Positions 55,264 through 64,000 of a stretch of DNA of 64,000 bases are shown piece by piece; positions within the stretch are counted from its first letter, which is position 1, and the number at the start of each line of letters is the position of its first letter. The position numbers were made by a program, and so were the translations under genes. The notes under the pieces were generated by a model. The model worked only from the letters and a program-made list of their open reading frames with translations. It had not been told where the DNA came from and did not search any database. Source of the stretch: Tanypteryx hageni (Eukaryota; Arthropoda; Insecta; Odonata; Petaluridae); NCBI GenBank assembly GCA_028673005.1, contig CM054114.1, positions 23,585,369-23,649,368 of the forward strand, given 5' to 3'.

Positions 55264-56600
55264 TTATTCTTGGTTAAACCTGGTTCTCCATATACTCCTA
55301 TTTTCCGCTGTCCTCTTTATATCTTGATAACTCTCTTTCCCCTTCAAAACGTCTATCAGCTGAAACCTTTTCCTACCTCTTTCCCTTTTCCCATCTAGTT
55401 TTCCTTCTAACACGTCTTTAATCATACTCTCTCTCCTCAGGTAATGTCCAACCCAGTTAGCCTTCCTCTTTCTGATAGTCTGTATAATCATTAGCTTCTC
55501 TCCTATTCTTCGTAGCACTTCATCGTTTTTCATCCTATCTGTCCATTTTATCTTCAGCATTCTCCTCCAAGTCCACATTTCAAAGCTTTCCAAGTATTTG
55601 ATGTCATTTTTCCTTAGCGTCCATGTTTCTGCCCCATACAATGCTATACTCCATACGTAGCATTTTATCAACTTCTTGCGGATATCTTCCCTTATATTCC
55701 CTGTAAGTAGTTGTTTCTTTCTCCTGAAAGCCGCTTTTGCTTTTCCTATTCTAGTTTTGATCTCATCCGTACATTTTGCCTCTCGTGTTATGATACTTCC
55801 AAGGTATTTATATTCTGAAACTTGTTCTAATGGCTTTCCCCCAATAGTTATGTTCAGATTCTCTTCTTTACCCGATATTCGAATGACCTTGGATTTTTCT
55901 GTATTTATTTCCATACCGTATTTTCTACCTGTTATCACTAGTCTATTTATGATTTTTTGTAGCTCCTCTTCCTTTCTTGCTAGAAGTACTTGATCATCTG
56001 CGTATTTCACTGTTCTTATAATCCTTCCTCCAATTTTGAAATCCCCTGTGCCTTCTAAAGCTTCTTGCATTAGACTTTCTCCATATATATTGAATGGGGT
56101 TGGCGATAGGCAGCAGCCTTGTCTTACTCCTCTACCGATATTTATTCCGCAGGTGTCCACATTCTCAAACCTGACCTTTACAACTTGATTCTCATATAGA
56201 TTCCTAATCAGTCTCCTGTCTTTCCAGTCTACACCTATATCCTTTAATATCTTCATCAACTTTACCCAATTTACTCTATCAAAGGCCTTCTGCCAGTCTA
56301 CGAAACATGCGCAGATATCTTGACTGTATTCTATTGCCCTTTCTGATATGATTCTAACTACTCCTATAGCATCTCTAGTTCCTCGTCCTTTTCTGAAACC
56401 GAATTGATCTTCCCCAATTATTTCTTCTGCCTTTTTCTCCAGCCTTTTATTAAGAATCCTCGTGATGATCTTCGATGTGTGTGACAGAAGGCTTATAGTT
56501 CTGTAATCTTTACACTGCATTGCCTTTGGCTTCTTCTTTAGAGGGATCATTGTTACTTCTAGGAAATCCTGAGGCCACTCTCGGAAGCTAGAAACCAGGT
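55264..56600 (-). pseudogene. RTE reverse transcriptase half (3' of the insertion)
   Basis: Open from WPQDFLEVTMIPLKKKPKAM to the natural stop at 55264. Motifs are CKDYRTISLLSHTSKIITRI, GEDQFGFRKGRGTRDAIG, CFVDWQKAFDRVNW, GVRQGCCLSPTPFNIYGESL and the YADD at about 56009-55998. YKYLGSIITREAKCTDEIKT, CYVWSIALYGAETWTLRKND, RKRKANWVGHYLRRES and a final KRTAENRSIWRTRFNQE follow. No stop breaks this 440-codon stretch. Residues before REWPQDF belong to the inserted sequence and are not RTE. Confidence 0.9.
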
Positions 56601-57150
56601 TCAAAGAACACCTTGCACACTTCAAACACAATAGATTTAACAGGTCTAGCGTCGCAATACACATACAGGAAAACAATCACCCGATTAAAATCGAAAACAT
56701 GTCTCTCTTAAAATCAACACAAACCGACTGGAAACTAGACGCTTACGAGAGTATTTTCATAAACAAATTCAAAGAGACGGTTATGAATAACGACCGCGGA
56801 CCTATCCCTTACTCACCCCTCTACTCGCTAACCGTTAAGAATTCCCCCACCCCTCTGCCCTCCTTTCACTTTTACCCGGAACACATAAATACACAAGACG
56901 AAACACAAACAATTCATACGACTTCAGCTACTGAAGATGGGAGCATAGCTCCCGAAATACGTATCTAGAGATTTCCAGAGTGCTTGTGCGTGTGTGTTTT
57001 CTTTTTCTTTTTTTAGGCTAGTTTTTGACAACAGGTCCCTGTAGGCCATCATCGTCCTGCAAACTTGTAAGTATAATTTTAATTTTCCTTATTTCTTATT
57101 GACGTGTGAGTGCCCTCTGGGTAAATTTACGGTTAAGGAGTTTTAAATTT
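56585..57150 (+). mobile_element. Penelope-like element, 5'-truncated insertion
   Basis: On the + strand the frame reads KLETRFKEHLAHFKHNRFNR, SSVAIHIQENNHPIKIENMS and LLKSTQTDWKLDAYESIFIN. This matches the C-terminal GIY-YIG endonuclease of Penelope-like retroelements (R...R..EH....., S..A.H....NH.......LL......R...E...I). It ends with TTSATEDGSIAPEIRI and a stop at about 56968. An untranslated tail runs to about 57150. The GIY-YIG catalytic start and the whole RT are absent. It lies in opposite orientation to the host RTE. Confidence 0.75.
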
Positions 57151-58701
57151 TAATTCCTTTAGTTCCACTATCGCCTTTTCTACTTCGCTCTCCATAATAC
57201 TTGGTCCTAAGTTGTCTTCTTCAATGTTTTCCTCATTTTCCAGTTCTATTTTTGCCACTCCTGCCTGTTTGCTGTATAATTCCTTAATGTATTCTTCCCA
57301 TACCTGTGCTACATCCTTTGTTTCTGAGACTATCTTCCCATCCGTATTCATAATTCCTTTACCACAAATTCCATTAGACTTCTTATCTTCTAATTCCAGT
57401 GGCCTAGCGTACATCATATCGTACCGTCCTAACTTCTCCATTTGTTCTATTTCATCACATTTTCCTTTTATCCAATTTTCTCTAGCTTTATCTGTTACCC
57501 TTCTCAACTCATTGTTTATGCGCCTATAGTTGGCTCTACCTTCTTCACTGTTAACGTTTTTCCATTTTCGTCTCTCATCCATTTTCTCCAGCATTTCCTT
57601 CGTGATCCATGGTTTTCTGATTTTCTTCTCTTGTTTTCCAATCTCTTTATCCAAGGTATCCTTGATACTGGTTTTAATTTCATCCCATTCTATATCAACG
57701 GTCTTCGGTTTGTTTTCCAACTTTCTTAAGTTATCTTCCAACTTCATGCTGACTACATCCTGCCTTTCTTTCAGTTTTTCTAGGTCCCAGGTCTGTCTTT
57801 CTCCTCTCGTTTTTCTTATTTGTTTGAGCTTTGTACTCACGTCAAGTATTAGAAGGCTGTGATCTGACTCAATGTCTGCTCCTTGCAATGCCTTGGCGTT
57901 CTTTATGCTGTTCCTGAATCTTTGTTTTACAAGGATGTAATCTATTTGGCATCTCATTCTATCTCCTGGGCTTTTCCATGTGTATAACCTTCGTTTATGG
58001 TTTTTGAACCATGTATTAGTCACTACAAGGTCATTATTGATGCAGAATTCTACGAGTTTCTCCCCTCCTCGATTTCTCTTCCCAAGTCCGTATTGCCCGA
58101 CAACATTTTCTTCCTGTCCTTCTCCGACTATGCTGTTCCAATCTCCCATTATTATGCAGTTTACCTTTCCTCTTCCGTCTTCTTCGTAAATTTCATTAAT
58201 TTGCTCATAGATCTCATCTATTTCTTCATCGTCATGAGCTGACGTTGGCATATATACCTGGATTATCAGCATGTCCACTGGGACTGCTTTTAGCTTTATT
58301 GCCATCAGTCTATCATTCGTTGCTATTATCTTTGTCACGCTTTTCATCATATCTTTCCTAAGTACCAGAGCTACTCCGCTTTCCCCACTATTTCCTCCAG
58401 AATAAACTACCGTGAATTCTTCCGAGTCGAACTGTCCTTCTCCCTCCCATCTAGTTTCGCTTAGCCCTATAATGTCAACTCTATTTCTTCTCATTTCTTC
58501 TTTCAAGTTCTCTAGCTTTCCTGCCTTTCTCATAGTTCTTACGTTCCAAGTCCCTATTCGTAATTTACTTTCGACAAATGTTTTCCTCAAGGCAGTCCCC
58601 GCCCGGAGATCCGACTGTTTTACCTCGAGAGAACTCATATTGTCCAACCATATAATCTTTACTAGGGATTGTAATGTGGTAGTTTCCCTCTTGCTTTCCA
58701 C
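57133..58701 (-). pseudogene. RTE endonuclease half (5' of the insertion)
   Basis: The minus-strand frame is open from 58701. It runs through SKLRIGTWNVRTMRKAGKLE, GLSETRWEGEGQFDSEEFTV, IIQVYMPTSAHDDEEIDEIY, IIMGDWNSIVGEGQEENVVG, WKSPGDRMRCQIDYILVKQR and ADIESDHSLLILDVS, then a charged linker with KPWITKEMLEKMDERRKWKN. It reaches NLGPSIMESEVEKAIVELKE, and beyond that residues are from the Penelope insertion. All endonuclease active-site blocks are present. The likely start is the first ATG, MESKRETTTLQ or MSSLEVKQSDLRAG. Confidence 0.9.
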
Positions 58702-58735
58702 ATCGCAGTACTGTAGCCGTTCAAATCGTCCTGAT

Positions 58736-58923
58736 CACGCCTACAGCTGTATTGGATATAGACCCAACCAACATCATTTGTTTTCGGCTCTATACCATAC
58801 TGACAGTACTGCTGCCTACTGCCAGGCACTGATGATAGTTTTTTTTTATAAAACCTCCATTCGAGGGGTTTGAACCCCCGAACTTTGCAATAGAAAGCCG
58901 ACACGCTAACCACTACACCACCA

Positions 58924-58926
<3 letters not shown>
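58736..58926 (-). mobile_element. tRNA-derived SINE or tRNA pseudogene
   Basis: On the minus strand 58926-58856 reads as a tRNA-like head. It has an A box in TGGTGTAGTGGTTAGCG and a B box in GGGTTCAAACCCC with a perfect T stem (GGGGG/CCCCT-type). The anticodon stem is poorly paired. The head is followed by about 120 bp of non-tRNA sequence ending at the RTE leader. This is the structure of a SINE, but another copy would be needed to prove it. Confidence 0.55.
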
Positions 58927-58959
<33 letters not shown>

Positions 58960-59044
58960 ATAATAAAAGATATTTCTCTGTTTGATAAACAATATGTGTT
59001 AAGCCTATAATAGGTTATAACAAAACATATATATGTATATACAT

Positions 59045-59085
<41 letters not shown>

Positions 59086-59100
59086 CATCCATATATATAT
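58927..59100. repeat. (TA)n and mixed TA/CA microsatellites
   Basis: TA runs lie at 58927-58956, 59055-59081 and 59091-59103, with a short (CA)n at 59041-59056. Confidence 0.9.
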
Positions 59101-59104
59101 ATAT

Positions 59105-59284
59105 TAACATAAGGAAAAGAAAAGGTAGTGATGAGGGTGGGAACAATGTGTTGAGGAAAGCCCAGCAGACACTTACCAAGTTGGGGACCAAGTTGGCAGG
59201 CTGCTGGGGGCGTCGAAGAGACACGTAAAACACGCACACAAGAAAAACACACGCAAGCTTATCGGGCCTATGCCCTTCTTCAGT
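59105..59284 (-). mobile_element. Penelope-like 3'/terminal-repeat fragment
   Basis: On the minus strand the block starts CTGAAGAAGGGCATAGGCCC and continues through GTTTTACGTGTCTCTTCGAC. This is the C-terminal/3' sequence common in Penelope-like elements. It shares TTTACGTGT.TC.CTTCGAC.CCCC and TTTCCTCA..CAACAC.TTGTT with the palindrome near 15300. It is bounded by (TA)n at both sides. Confidence 0.6.
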
Positions 59285-59287
59285 GAA

Positions 59288-59288
<1 letters not shown>

Positions 59289-59378
<90 letters not shown>
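59289..59378. repeat. Long (TA)n microsatellite
   Basis: About 45 TA units follow the Penelope-like fragment. Confidence 0.95.
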
Positions 59379-59385
<7 letters not shown>

Positions 59386-59399
59386 GCTACACACACTCC

Positions 59400-60540
59400 C
59401 TGCTTTAACACTGTTCTGCATTAACACTGAAAATAATGTAATAACTTTTTCCGAATTGCACTCACGCATTCCACATTAACGCTCTTCAAAATTTCTGGTG
59501 TAATTTATCAAGTCCACTGCACAGCGCCTCTGACATTAGTATTTTCAGTAGCTTGATGATTCTGTGTACACTTGTCGATGCTTTTTAGGTCAAAATATAG
59601 AGTGAACTTTGTTTAAATTATATTTCCTCTTTAAATAAAAAGTCTGTGTGTCATAACCGGCAGTCAGAGGAGAAAAAGAGGAAAAACTTAACTCTCGAGG
59701 TTAAATTAGAGGTTTTATGGAGACTAAAAGCTGGAGAGTGCCAACATTTGTTTTTTGTGAATCGCTTCCTTTTTGATTGTTCAGTTTTTTAAAATGTGAT
59801 ACCGAGGTATTTGAATTTTTCTTTATTTGGTCTCATTCCATGTTCCTTTATTTATCAAGCACATGTGATAGTTCTTTTATGAATCCGTATTTCTTTATGA
59901 AAACTTAGTAAGATTTTGATAGTTTCGATGTACGATTTAGTTTTTGTCTTATTGGTGGCCTTCTCTTAATCGAACAGTATCTTCAGTCATGATGCTTATG
60001 TTATTATGTTCCAATTTTCTTTTAATAAAATTGTGGCTGTATAGTGACTATTGCCTCACCCTGTATATATAAGTAGACGCAGGTATCTTCTTCTACTCCG
60101 TTCTTCATTTATATTCAACTTTTATTGTTCAATTTAAAATATAATTGCAATGCAAATTATGACCTATTTTATGTTACGTAATATGGTTAACAAATAATAC
60201 TTTGGTGTATTATTTGTAAAATACTACCTATTTTCATTTCCATTAATAGAATCTGAAGGATGAATTGTATCTTATAACTTCATTTCTTATGGAAGTACAT
60301 GTTCCGAATAGCACTGTTTCAGTTAGCACTTGATTTTCCTGGCACCATTTAAGAACATCAAGTGTGTGTTGTTTGATACAGCTTAATTGGCTGAACAGTA
60401 GGAATAGAGCATGAGAATTGTGCAGAGTTATGTTGATTAGTATTTAATTTAAGCATTTTGATTTTTCATGATGATTTGTAGATTCTACAAATCAGTTAAT
60501 ATTTAGCTATTCATTCCTTAATTGATTCATTCTTGCACTT
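59400..60540. other. AT-rich sequence, no feature seen
   Basis: No repeat end or splice-bounded frame is recognised. It would be intron if the 60548 frame is an exon. Confidence 0.35.
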
Positions 60541-60547
60541 ATTTCAG

Positions 60548-61354
60548 GCGGAGGTGGGAGAGGAGATAAATGGTGGGGGGGATGGAGTAGTGGAGGGTGA
60601 TAGGGGAGAGGGGGAGGAAGGGGGTGAGGGGGAGGAAGGGGGTGAGGGGGAGGAAGGGGGTGAGGGGGAGGAAGGGGGTGAGGGGGAGGAAGGGGGTGAG
60701 GGGGAGGAAGGGGGTGAGGGGGAGGAAGGGGGTGAGGGGGAGGAAGGGGGTGAGGGGGAGGAAGGGGGTGAGGGGGAGGAAGGGGGTGAGGGGGAGGAAG
60801 GGGGTGAGGGGGAGGAAGGGGGTGAGGGGGAGGAAGGGGGTGAGGGGGAGGAAGGGGGTGAGGGGGAGGAAGGGGGTGAGGGGGAGGAAGGGGGTGAGGG
60901 GGAGGAGGTTGAGGAAGTGGGTGAGGGGGAGGAAGGGGGTGAGGGAGAGGAAGGAGGTGAGGGGGAGGTGGTTGAGGAAGTGGGTGAGGGGGAGGAAGGG
61001 GGTGAGGGAGAGGAAGGAGGTGAGGGGGAGGAGGTTGAGGAAGTGGGTGAGGGGGAGGAAGGGGGTGAGGGAGAGGAAGGAGGTGAGGGGGAGGTGGTTG
61101 AGGAAGTGGGTGAGGGGGAGGAAGGGGGTGAGGGAGAGGAAGGAGGTGAGGGGGAGGTGGTTGAGGAAGTGGGTGAGGGGCAGGAGGGGGGTGTGGATGT
61201 GTTTTTTGGGAGGGGGGATTTTAATAGGGGAATGGCCTTACAGGGGTTTCACAGGGTTTATTCGGGGGGGGATAATTTTGGTCAAGACGGGTGGGCGGAC
61301 TTGGTGGAGGAGTTGGTGGAGGTGGTAATAGGGGAGGAGGTTTTTGATGACTAA
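60548..61354 (+). CDS. Open frame made of a G-rich 18-bp/63-bp minisatellite
   Basis: After an acceptor-like TTGCACTTATTTCAG (ending 60547) the frame is open for 268 codons to TAA at 61352. Residues 1-20 read [20 protein letters not shown]. About 16 copies of EEGGEG follow (18-bp unit, 60608-60905), then four 63-bp higher-order units that add VEEVGEG. A non-repetitive end follows: [20 protein letters not shown] and [18 protein letters not shown]. Because 18 and 63 are multiples of three, the frame stays open by geometry, and a second frame (RKGVRG)n is open too. Coding status is therefore unproven. The + strand is almost free of C. Confidence 0.35.
   Translation, partial: AEVGEEINGGGDGVVEGDRGEGEEGGEGEEGGEGEEGGEGEEGGEGEEGGEGEEGGEGEEGGEGEEGGEGEEGGEGEEGGEGEEGGEGEEGGEGEEGGEGEEGGEGEEGGEGEEGGEGEEVEEVGEGEEGGEGEEGGEGEVVEEVGEGEEGGEGEEGGEGEEVEEVGEGEEGGEGEEGGEGEVVEEVGEGEEGGEGEEGGEGEVVEEVGEGQEGGVDVFFGRGDFNRGMALQGFHRVYSGGDNFGQDGWADLVEELVEVVIGEEVFDD
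60608..61190. repeat. G-rich minisatellite with 63-bp higher-order units
   Basis: GAGGAAGGGGGTGAGGGG (18 bp) is repeated about 16 times almost perfectly. Then the marker GTTGAGGAAGTGGGTGAG occurs at 60908, 60971, 61034, 61097 and 61160, exactly 63 bp apart. The base before the marker alternates between GAG and GTG. The G runs could form four-stranded structures. Confidence 0.95.
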
Positions 61355-61359
61355 GAGGG

Positions 61360-63000
61360 AGGGAGGGATTGGATGGGGAAGGGGTTGGTTATCCAGAGCC
61401 CAGTGGCCAAGCTCCAGGACTATGGAGGGTCGTTGGTGGTGGTGGTAGGTATGATACCATGTCTTTCATCAGATGCTACCTTTAATAGGCTAGAGCAAAG
61501 GTGACCTAATAAAACTGCTTAGGTTGCAACTTTTTATCCGGGCACTCTTATAAAGTTTCAAAACGCTATCCAACTATTTAACCTCTGTTATCTGGTAACC
61601 CTAGGTATATGCATTGTCACAGATATGGATAAAATCAAAAAATCTCTAACTCCCATTGTAGGTTTTTGGACTCTGTACTGTTTTCATCTAATATTTTAAT
61701 CAAATTTAGTAATATCTTTTTTGGCTTTTTATATACTAAAATATATTTTATTAACAGTTAAGAAAATCTAAGCATAATAAAAAGAAACAATGTATTATTG
61801 TAGTTTTTTCTCACAGTGAGTATTCTCTGCAGCCATTTCTATCTTTAGCTTGTGCAATGTATTGTATCTATTGCACGTGCTTCCCTCGTAATCTAGCTCT
61901 GTTCTTCTTCCTGCTAGTTTTTCTTCACATACTTGTCTAGACAATGGTTATTAAACTTGCATTCCTGTCTTATGCATGGCAGCTTTCATGCCTATCCAAT
62001 ATAATTGGCTCCAAAAGTAACTTGTAAACCAGAATTCTTGCCTAAAGCTTAAGTTCTTTCTTATTATTTCTTTATTAAAAATTGAGCTAAAATATTATTA
62101 CATAATTACAACTAAAATTTCCATTCCTATACTTCTATGCACATTCTTTCCATCTCCCCAACTTTATTCAATGTACATCTAACTTGAACTCGTTATATTC
62201 AATTCCATTCCCGTTATTTCTAAGCCCTTTGTCCATTTGAATGCTGACACCTTGCTATCTGCTATTAGTGCTACACCATCAATATATACCAATGCCAGAG
62301 CACTTCAAGATTTCATATTTTAGTGTGCCAGCTAATCTCGTTTCTGCATATTTCATCACTACATCCATACATTTATAATTAGTAAAACTCACAGTAATTT
62401 GACCTGGCATGGAATAATAACAAAATATCAAATGCAAGGCCTAATTTTGTCCTCACACCTCCATGCACTTTTTTAAAGGCTTTTTCTAAATTAAATTTCA
62501 ATAAATGCTTTTGTAAATCAACTAATGATTGATTGATTGATGTGTGACAATTGATTATTTTCTTCCATTTTTTGGATAAAAGGTGATAAAAATGTTTAGT
62601 AAAATTTGGTTTGGAGTCCCATGAAGTTTGAGTGAACAGAAAAGGGTGCTATGAAATTTAAATGGTTGCGGAGCACTGCTCCAGAGGAATAAAAACCCTA
62701 ACAACCAATGTCTTTGTCATCATCTTGTATTCCTCTTGTTGTCTTCTTTGTATTCATCTTCATGAACATCTTTGTTATCATCAACAACATCAGCTTTAAA
62801 GATTAGTTCACCTTCACACCATTTATTGTTGTCAAAATAATGTTAGGTTAGTTAGGAACCAATCTGCCTTTTTCCCATAAACCCTTGGTTCAGTCATCGT
62901 AGCTTTATGCCTTCATGGTATCCTTACACTGCAATCACTACAACATTTGAGAGTCTACTGTATTATTGTTTAGATTACCCAAATTAATACTCTACTATTT
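61360..63000. other. Sequence of mixed composition, no gene supported
   Basis: G-rich asymmetry continues to about 61450 and then normal AT-rich sequence follows. Some antisense text at 62100-62480 hints at LINE-like wording, but no motif was firm enough to call. Confidence 0.3.
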
Positions 63001-63009
63001 TATTATTTA

Positions 63010-64000
63010 CCATAAATACCTGTGTATAATGCCCACCCTCGTATAATGCGCAGGGAGGTTTTCAGCCTCGTAATCTATGATATTTCTATATACCCGCGTA
63101 TAGCACGAACAGATTTCTTTTAGCGTTACTGTTCCAGAATAAAGTAGATGGTGTAACGTGGTCTAAAGCAATGATCGAATTATTGGTATTATGTATTGGT
63201 AACATAACGAAAGTGTGAAATGAAATTTTCGAATAACATTCCAAAAGAATGTCAGCTAACTCAATCATTACATACTCTGTTTACTTACAGGATGATATTA
63301 GGATTAGGACACAATAATCCAATTATATCAATTTCATAGTATGGCATATGACATTGTTTGAGCTAATAAATTGAAGGAATGACGATAAACCTATGTCAAA
63401 GTTTTTTACATACGTTTTAGTCACGCCTGAGATGAACGGGTTTGCCCAACCTTCAGTATTAACGTTATTAGAGCACTCTGGAGCACGCAAAAACGATAGT
63501 AAATAACCATAATTAACTACAGACTCTAAGAATCAAGAATAAACCACGTATGAATGCTGAGAGAAAAGTAGGGAACGATAACTTGATTTAGTTCTACAAG
63601 AAGCATCAGCTGCCAGCGTACTCAAAGGCATCAGCTGCCATTGTTTCTCATTGTAAGTAGTACCAGTACCTCACCACCAGGCCGGGCGCAGGTGTAGGGT
63701 GACGTCATGCGTAAGATGATGATTCCGATAACAACATCGTAGAAGAATGTTCCAGTGACGAAGAATTTCTTGGCTTTTAAAATGAATAAATACTGAATTC
63801 GTTCTTATCATATCTAATTAATGTACGTTAATAGAATTAGTTAATAAATTTTAACTATTATCTATCTTACTTTTCGTAAAAATCACCAATAAAATTATGA
63901 GGATACCCGGGCAGTAATTAATGAGCTGAAATTGTGGAAATATGGGATCAAATGAAAATAGGAAGATTATGTACCCTCGCATAACACGCATCCTTATTTT
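63010..64000 (+). mobile_element. Possible Tigger-type element running off the window end
   Basis: The motif ACCCTCGTATAATGCGCAGG (63039) recurs as TACCCGCGTATAGCACG (63091) and TACCCTCGCATAACACGC (63971). Near the right, DDSDNNIVEECSSDEEFLGF and a stop (about 63720-63780) are followed by AATAAA (63785), like the acidic C-terminus of Tigger transposases. An upstream stop directly precedes this piece. The opposite terminus is outside the window, so this is tentative. Confidence 0.35.

Larger units (their letters stand above)
55218..58720 (-). mobile_element. RTE-clade LINE, second long copy, split by a Penelope-like insertion
   Basis: The 3' tail (ATGATGATGATGAT on the minus strand) ends at 55218. 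The 5' leader extends to about 58735 and shares GGAAAGCAAGAGGGAAACTACC and CGGATCTCCGGGCGGGGACT with the leader of the copy at 10186. The frame is cut at about 56585-57150 by unrelated sequence, and about 36 codons of the RTE at that point are missing. Otherwise both halves are open. The element belongs to a different subfamily from the 10186 copy; the fragments at 15018 and 17106 belong to this one. Confidence 0.9.

Noticed and set aside
58662..59469. 196- and 98-codon antisense frames
   Set aside because: Composed of (TA)n translation, a SINE-like head and Penelope debris; no coherent protein.
60597..61328. (RKGVRG)n frame in the G-rich minisatellite
   Set aside because: Open only because the repeat unit is a multiple of three. 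The alternative frame has the better acceptor context and a non-repeat end, and even that is uncertain.

Overview
This is AT-rich nuclear DNA from an animal, most likely an arthropod. The evidence is GT-AG introns, long (TA)n and other microsatellites, and a dense nest of transposable elements of types common in arthropods (RTE, CR1-group and Jockey-type LINEs, Penelope, piggyBac, pogo/Tigger, mariner, hAT). Pieces of an ionotropic receptor (IR) gene and an alpha-integrin tail point the same way. I cannot fix the species. A large repeat-rich genome with an expanded IR family is plausible. No bacterial gene, CRISPR array or operon is present.

Host genes are only glimpsed. (1) At the left end (about 2559-4029, + strand) are one or two exons of an IR; the last exon carries an apparent one-base frameshift. 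(2) On the minus strand, exons at 17019-16966 and 16841-16809 join in phase. They encode a short cytoplasmic tail with a GFFER motif (alpha-integrin GFFKR box) and a final stop. (3) At 47910-48073 (+) a clean exon encodes one membrane-spanning segment with a basic juxtamembrane stretch. (4) At 60548-61354 (+) an open frame after a splice acceptor is almost wholly an 18-bp G-rich minisatellite. Everything between looks like intronic or intergenic repeat.

Mobile elements from left to right: Tigger-type elements (231-1670, 1825-2432); a tRNA-like gene (4938-5008); a 345-bp mariner derivative inside a duplicated segment (9414-9758); a nearly complete RTE LINE with a single nonsense codon (about 10186-13515); a cluster of (TA)n, an RTE 3' end and a perfect 50-bp palindrome (14969-15490); an RTE fragment (17106-17906) abutting a roughly 970-bp tandem repeat (17907-20400); a deleted piggyBac (20459-21476); a mariner-like DD41D-type element (21657-22948); minisatellites (24837-25138); a KRBA2-like integrase remnant (25411-26165); a Tigger (26555-28811); a pogo-like element with an intron (29116-32109); a hAT remnant; a GC-shifted block of unknown origin (32640-33690); a complete-ended piggyBac (34007-36246); a CENP-B/jerky-type remnant (37940-39510); Jockey-type debris; a CR1-group LINE with an intact 986-codon frame (42281-46312); a pogo-type MITE (49050-49767); a 293-bp tandem repeat; a deleted piggyBac (51168-52386); LINE debris (52590-54170); and a second long RTE copy (55218-58720) split by a Penelope-like insertion.

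The genes do not form a pathway. The window is a record of nested insertions. Relative age can be read from the nesting: Penelope in RTE, mariner in a duplication, and Tigger in (TA)n.
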